From Candidatus Zymogenus sp. (lineage in GTDB: Bacteria; Desulfobacterota; Zymogenia; Zymogenales; Zymogenaceae), in assembly GCA_030613285.1 (NCBI GenBank), contig JAUWME010000085.1, forward strand, positions 1 through 7,931: a DNA stretch of 7,931 nt, read 5' to 3'. The notes under the pieces were generated by a model that saw nothing but the letters and a program-made list of their open reading frames with translations, was not told where the DNA came from and did no database searches. A program made the translations under genes and the position numbers. The number at the start of each line of letters is the position of its first letter. Within the stretch, counting starts at the first letter, position 1. Shown here piece by piece: positions 7,860-7,931 of this stretch.

Positions 7860-7878
7860 GGGTCTGATGCCGTGTAAA
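7848..7878 (-). promoter_or_regulatory. Possible promoter for addB-addA
   Basis: On the - strand TTTACA (7878-7873) is five of six to the sigma-70 -35 box. Seventeen bases later comes GATATATA, which gives GATATA (spacer 17) or TATATA (spacer 19) as a mediocre -10. Transcription would begin near 7842, leaving a leader of about 130 bases. A competing -10, TCTAAT at 7814-7809, is five of six to TATAAT but has no good -35 at the right distance. I cannot choose between them from sequence alone. Confidence 0.22.
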
Positions 7879-7931
7879 TTAGAAGCAGTTCCAATATTCC
7901 TTTTGTACGGAGATGACAGCTTCAATTATCT

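Larger units (their letters stand above)
7712..7931. other. Upstream region of the addB-addA operon
   Basis: These bases run from the addB start to the window edge. The region is AT-rich and contains no convincing gene. It carries three palindromic elements and possible promoter boxes, given separately. ACAGG occurs three times: on the + strand at 7833-7837 and 7857-7861, where the longer AACAGG repeats exactly 24 bp apart, and inverted at 7820-7824. The 15 bases before the addB ATG are A-rich and lack a GGAGG-like site. Confidence 0.5.

Noticed and set aside
7879..7931. Possible 3' end of another - strand gene: 16 codons open to the window edge, ending EYWNCF then TAA at 7881-7879
   Set aside because: Sixteen codons are too few to recognise anything. 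It might be the tail of a gene upstream of addB, but it could equally be chance.

Overview
The window holds three protein genes of ordinary bacterial type and two short intergenic regions. I found no mobile element, CRISPR array, RNA gene or clearly new system. The organism is a bacterium that I cannot place firmly. Base composition is mixed, Arg AGG and Ile ATA codons are frequent, and there is an AsnRS together with an AddAB-type recombination nuclease instead of RecBCD. That would fit an uncultured or Desulfobacterota-like lineage, but this is only a guess.

Layout: the left end (to 946, + strand) is the 3' part of asnS, asparagine--tRNA ligase, which is cut by the window edge. It runs convergently into a two-gene block on the - strand. 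Transcription of that block goes from right to left: addB (7711 to 4442) and then addA (4423 to 1043), with 18 bp between them. The 96 bp between the converging stops (947-1042) hold short hairpins but no textbook intrinsic terminator. The 219 bp upstream of addB (7712-7931 in window terms) contain no convincing gene and several palindromes.

The addB and addA products should form one helicase-nuclease that resects double-strand DNA ends and loads the homologous recombination pathway. AddA has all the superfamily 1 helicase motifs and a RecB-type nuclease. AddB has lost its Walker A motif but keeps a second nuclease and the four cysteines of an iron-sulphur cluster. Both active nuclease centres look intact.

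The most interesting signal is at 7820-7837, upstream of addB: a CCTGT-N8-ACAGG palindrome with an all A/T/C spacer. It contains CTGT-N8-ACAG, the core of the gammaproteobacterial LexA (SOS) box, and suggests that this repair operon may be damage-inducible. This is a hypothesis from sequence alone. Neither addB nor addA has a clear Shine-Dalgarno sequence, and addA uses a GTG start.
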